A DNA stretch of 64,000 nucleotides from Lentisphaeria bacterium UBA4640 (GTDB lineage: Bacteria > Verrucomicrobiota > Lentisphaeria > Victivallales > UBA1829). Of this stretch, positions 61,449 through 64,000 are shown in pieces. How positions within the stretch are numbered: the first letter of the stretch is position 1; the number at the start of each line of letters is the position of its first letter. A program made the translations under genes and the position numbers. The notes under the pieces were generated by a model that was not told where the DNA came from, ran no database searches, and was given only the letters and a program-made list of their open reading frames with translations. The stretch covers positions 31,997-95,996 of the forward strand of contig DHMO01000051.1 of assembly GCA_002405835.1 (NCBI GenBank). The letters are read 5' to 3'.

Positions 61449-63383
61449 ATGTCATCGTTTTACTTGACGACACCGATTTACTACGTCAACGACAAGCCGC
61501 ACATCGGCCATGCGTACACCACGATTCTGGGCGATGTGATCACCGGATATCACCGCGGAATGGGGGAGGACGTCTGGTTCCTCACCGGCACCGATGAACA
61601 CGGCCAGAAGGTTCAGAAAGCCGCCGCCGAGCACAATATGACCCCGATGGAGCAGTGCGACTCTACAGTCGTCCGATTCCAGGAACTCTGGAAAAAGCTC
61701 GGAATCAGAAACGATGATTTCATCCGCACCACGCAGGAACGCCACAAAACCATTGTCCGCAAGATCCTTCAGGACCTCTACGACCGCGACCTGATCTACA
61801 AGGCGGAATACAAGGGACACTACTGCGTTCCCTGCGAACGCTTCTTCACCGACAAGGACCTTGTCGACGGCAATCTCTGTCCCGACTGCCACCGTCCGAC
61901 CAACGACATTATCGAATCCAATTACTTCTTCCGCATGAGCCGTTATCAGGACTGGCTGATCGACTACATCAAGACGCATCCGGGCTTCATTCAGCCGGCA
62001 TACCGCGCGAATGAAACGCTGGGCTTCCTCAAGAAACCGCTGGAAGATCTCTGCATCTCCCGCCCGAAAGCGCGCCTCTCCTGGGGCATCGAGCTTCCGT
62101 TCGACCCCGAATACGTCTGCTACGTCTGGTTCGACGCTCTCATCAACTACATCTCCGCCATCGGATACGGAACCGACATGGACCGCTGCATGAAGTACTG
62201 GTCCAACGCGCATCATCTGATCGGCAAGGACATTCTCACCACACACACGGTCTACTGGCCGACCATGCTGAAGGCGATCGGGCTGGAACCCCCGAAGACC
62301 ATTCTCGCGCACGGCTGGTGGCTCATCGGACAGAACAAAATGAGCAAGTCCCTCGGAAACGTCGTCAATCCCATGGAGATGGCGGACAAGTACGGCGTGG
62401 ACGCTTTCCGCTACTTCCTGCTTTCGGAAATGACGCTCGGTCAGGACGCCGCGTTCTCCGAAGAGGCGTTTGTGAAACGCTACAACAGCGATCTCGCGAA
62501 TGACCTCGGAAACATGCTGAACCGCGCAGTCAAGCTCATCGTCCGCAACTTCGATTCCAAAATTCCGGCTCCGGGAACGCTCACCACGGAGGATATGGAA
62601 CTCTTCGGCGCGGCATCCGAAGCCGCCGAACTCATGGAGCGCGCCGTCCGCGACCTGCATCTTGACAAGGGCATCGAAGCCGTCATGAACGTCGTCCGCA
62701 AGGCGAACCGCTACATGGAATCGACGGCTCCGTGGACTCTCGCGAAAGAGGGCAAAACGGAACGTCTCGGAACGGTTCTCTATACCGCCGCGGAAACCCT
62801 GCGCGTGGTCGCCCAGCTCTTCCTTCCCGTCATGCCGGAGAAGATGACTGCGCTGCTGAAAACCCTCGGCGCATCCTCGGTGTTTTCGTTTGAAGAGGCG
62901 AAGAACCACGGCGTTCTGACTCCGGGCTCCCCGATCCATGATGTCGATGCACTCTTCCCGCGCATTCAGTTCGAGGCTCCGGAAGCCCCGAAACCGGAAT
63001 CGAAGAAGAAACAGGAAAAAGTCAAAATCGTCAAAGAGGAACCCATCCTTCCCGAAGGCGTTATCACCATCAACGATTTTGCCAAAGTCAAACTTGTGAC
63101 GGCAAAAGTCGTTCAGGTTGAAAAGGTTCCGGATGCGGAAAAACTGCTGAAACTCCAGATCGAACTCGGTGCGGAGAAGCGCCAGATCGTTTCCGGAATC
63201 GCAAAATATTACACCCCCGAAGAACTGGTCGGGAAAATCATCGTCGTCGTAGCAAACCTCAAGCCCGCCAAGATCCGCGGCGTGGAATCGTGTGGGATGC
63301 TTCTCGCGGCGAAAACCGATGACGACCTCCGCCTTGTGACGGTCGACGTCCCCGATTTCCCCTCCGGCGTTTCCGTGGGCTGA
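61449..63383 (+). CDS. metG: Methionyl-tRNA synthetase with C-terminal tRNA-binding domain
   Basis: MetRS charges both initiator and elongator tRNA-Met. The HIGH motif is NDKPHIGHAYT, the zinc knuckles are CVPC...CPDC, and KMSKS appears in GQNKMSKSLGNVV. The C-terminal ~110 residues are an EMAP/tRNA-binding OB fold (INDFAKVKLVTAKVVQVEKV) that dimerises the enzyme. Length 644 aa is normal. GGAAGGAG precedes the ATG. It is divergent from pepF and followed 22 bp later by a rhaB-like gene. Confidence 0.97.
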   Translation: MSSFYLTTPIYYVNDKPHIGHAYTTILGDVITGYHRGMGEDVWFLTGTDEHGQKVQKAAAEHNMTPMEQCDSTVVRFQELWKKLGIRNDDFIRTTQERHKTIVRKILQDLYDRDLIYKAEYKGHYCVPCERFFTDKDLVDGNLCPDCHRPTNDIIESNYFFRMSRYQDWLIDYIKTHPGFIQPAYRANETLGFLKKPLEDLCISRPKARLSWGIELPFDPEYVCYVWFDALINYISAIGYGTDMDRCMKYWSNAHHLIGKDILTTHTVYWPTMLKAIGLEPPKTILAHGWWLIGQNKMSKSLGNVVNPMEMADKYGVDAFRYFLLSEMTLGQDAAFSEEAFVKRYNSDLANDLGNMLNRAVKLIVRNFDSKIPAPGTLTTEDMELFGAASEAAELMERAVRDLHLDKGIEAVMNVVRKANRYMESTAPWTLAKEGKTERLGTVLYTAAETLRVVAQLFLPVMPEKMTALLKTLGASSVFSFEEAKNHGVLTPGSPIHDVDALFPRIQFEAPEAPKPESKKKQEKVKIVKEEPILPEGVITINDFAKVKLVTAKVVQVEKVPDAEKLLKLQIELGAEKRQIVSGIAKYYTPEELVGKIIVVVANLKPAKIRGVESCGMLLAAKTDDDLRLVTVDVPDFPSGVSVG

Positions 63384-63405
63384 TTAAAAAAAAGGAGAGT
63401 TTTAC

Positions 63406-64000
63406 ATGTTCAACTGTTTGGCAATCGACATTGGCGCCGGAAGCGGCAGAATCATGAGATGCACCGTTTCGGACGAGGGAAAAGTCGATCTGACTGAAAT
63501 TTCCCGTTTCCCGAACAACAGCCGTGAAGTGGACGGCGCATTGCGCTGGGACATCGGCGCGCTTGTCGCAGACATCAAAGCCGGGCTCGCCAAAGGCGCC
63601 GCCGAGATGAAGCCGGACGCCGTCGCGGTCGATACCTGGGGCGTCGATTACCTGTTCCTCGACAAGGACGGAAACCGTCTCGCCGATCCCGTCTGCTACC
63701 GCGATCCCCGCACGGTCGGGCTCGACAAGGAGTTCGTGGAGAAGTTCGGCAAAGAGCGTCTCCAGCGTCTGACGGGCATCCAGATCATGAATATCAACAC
63801 ACTTTTCCAGCTTTACGCGGAGTGCAAGGCAAATCCGGATTACGCCGCGAAAGCGGAGCATTTCGTGTTTGTTCCCGACTACATTGCATACTGTCTCTCC
63901 GGCGTGATTGCGAATGAGTTCACCATTGCCAGCACTTCGCAGCTGCTCGACTGCGCAAAGGCGGACTGGTCGGATGAACTTCTGGAGGCGGTCCGTCTCC
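63406..64000 (+). CDS. rhaB: Rhamnulokinase-like FGGY kinase, 3' end cut by the window (198 aa seen)
   Basis: The visible N-terminal half begins MFNCLAIDIGAGSGRIMR, the FGGY phosphate loop with the GAxSGR form typical of rhamnulokinase. VDTWGVDYLFLD, DPVCYRDPRT and ASTSQLLDCAKADWSDE also match RhaB. It would phosphorylate L-rhamnulose in rhamnose breakdown. AAGGAG precedes the ATG. The frame is open to the window edge. Related kinases such as fuculokinase remain possible. Confidence 0.82.
   Translation, partial: MFNCLAIDIGAGSGRIMRCTVSDEGKVDLTEISRFPNNSREVDGALRWDIGALVADIKAGLAKGAAEMKPDAVAVDTWGVDYLFLDKDGNRLADPVCYRDPRTVGLDKEFVEKFGKERLQRLTGIQIMNINTLFQLYAECKANPDYAAKAEHFVFVPDYIAYCLSGVIANEFTIASTSQLLDCAKADWSDELLEAVRL

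Overview
The window reads as a chromosomal segment of an anaerobic, glycan-degrading bacterium of the PVC superphylum, most likely Lentisphaerota (Victivallales-like); this is an inference. The signs are three prepilin-type proteins (FTLIELLVVIAI leader, C-terminal ADGH-type motif) embedded in glycoside hydrolase loci, a Planctomycetes-style ECF sigma factor/Ser-Thr kinase pair, a fused 2-hydroxyacyl-CoA dehydratase activase, and oxygen-sensitive Fe-S proteins. Genes are dense on both strands, with many 4-bp ATGA overlaps and several convergent pairs with zero or few bases between stop codons. No CRISPR array, prophage or intact insertion sequence is visible; the only mobile trace is a 34-codon IS256-like transposase remnant at the left edge.

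Region 1 (0-17 kb) is accessory carbohydrate metabolism. A GntR-type regulator, a prepilin-like protein, a giant secreted GH2-like protein and a small secreted protein form one leftward operon, with a second GH2 (beta-mannosidase-like) upstream. Two AraC regulators each stand divergent from a hydrolase (the GH2 and a GH5); the GH5 is followed by another prepilin-like gene. A sedoheptulokinase-like FGGY kinase has its own strong promoter.

Region 2 (17-23.3 kb) holds a leftward five-gene operon for a nitrate/sulfonate/taurine-type ABC importer that also carries a small QueG-like double [4Fe-4S] protein and a PAT-family acetyltransferase. Opposite it lie prmA, an amidohydrolase and a GNAT acetyltransferase.

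Region 3 (23.4-32.4 kb) is a second glycan locus: an unrecognised 697-aa helical/beta protein, a third prepilin-like gene, a 1254-aa secreted hydrolase-like protein, a 299-aa secreted protein built of two repeats, and a GntR/LacI-type regulator.

Region 4 (32.4-64 kb) is mostly housekeeping (radical SAM protein, glmS, hrpA, nudC, rsmA, recJ, tRNA-Leu, cysS, dus, pepF, metG and the start of rhaB). Within it sits the most unusual material: a 90-aa secreted protein made of thirteen xKNG tetrapeptides directly upstream of an ECF sigma factor, TPR-like kinase and alpha/beta hydrolase operon; a Pro/Arg-rich secreted protein with 45-bp tandem repeats; and an APC permease fused to a PTS EIIA domain next to an alkaline phosphatase. 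Many sigma-70-like promoters, usually TTGAAA/TTGACA and TATATT/TATAAT with 16-17 bp spacers, and several intrinsic terminators can be read directly. No stretch longer than about 300 bases lacks an assigned feature.
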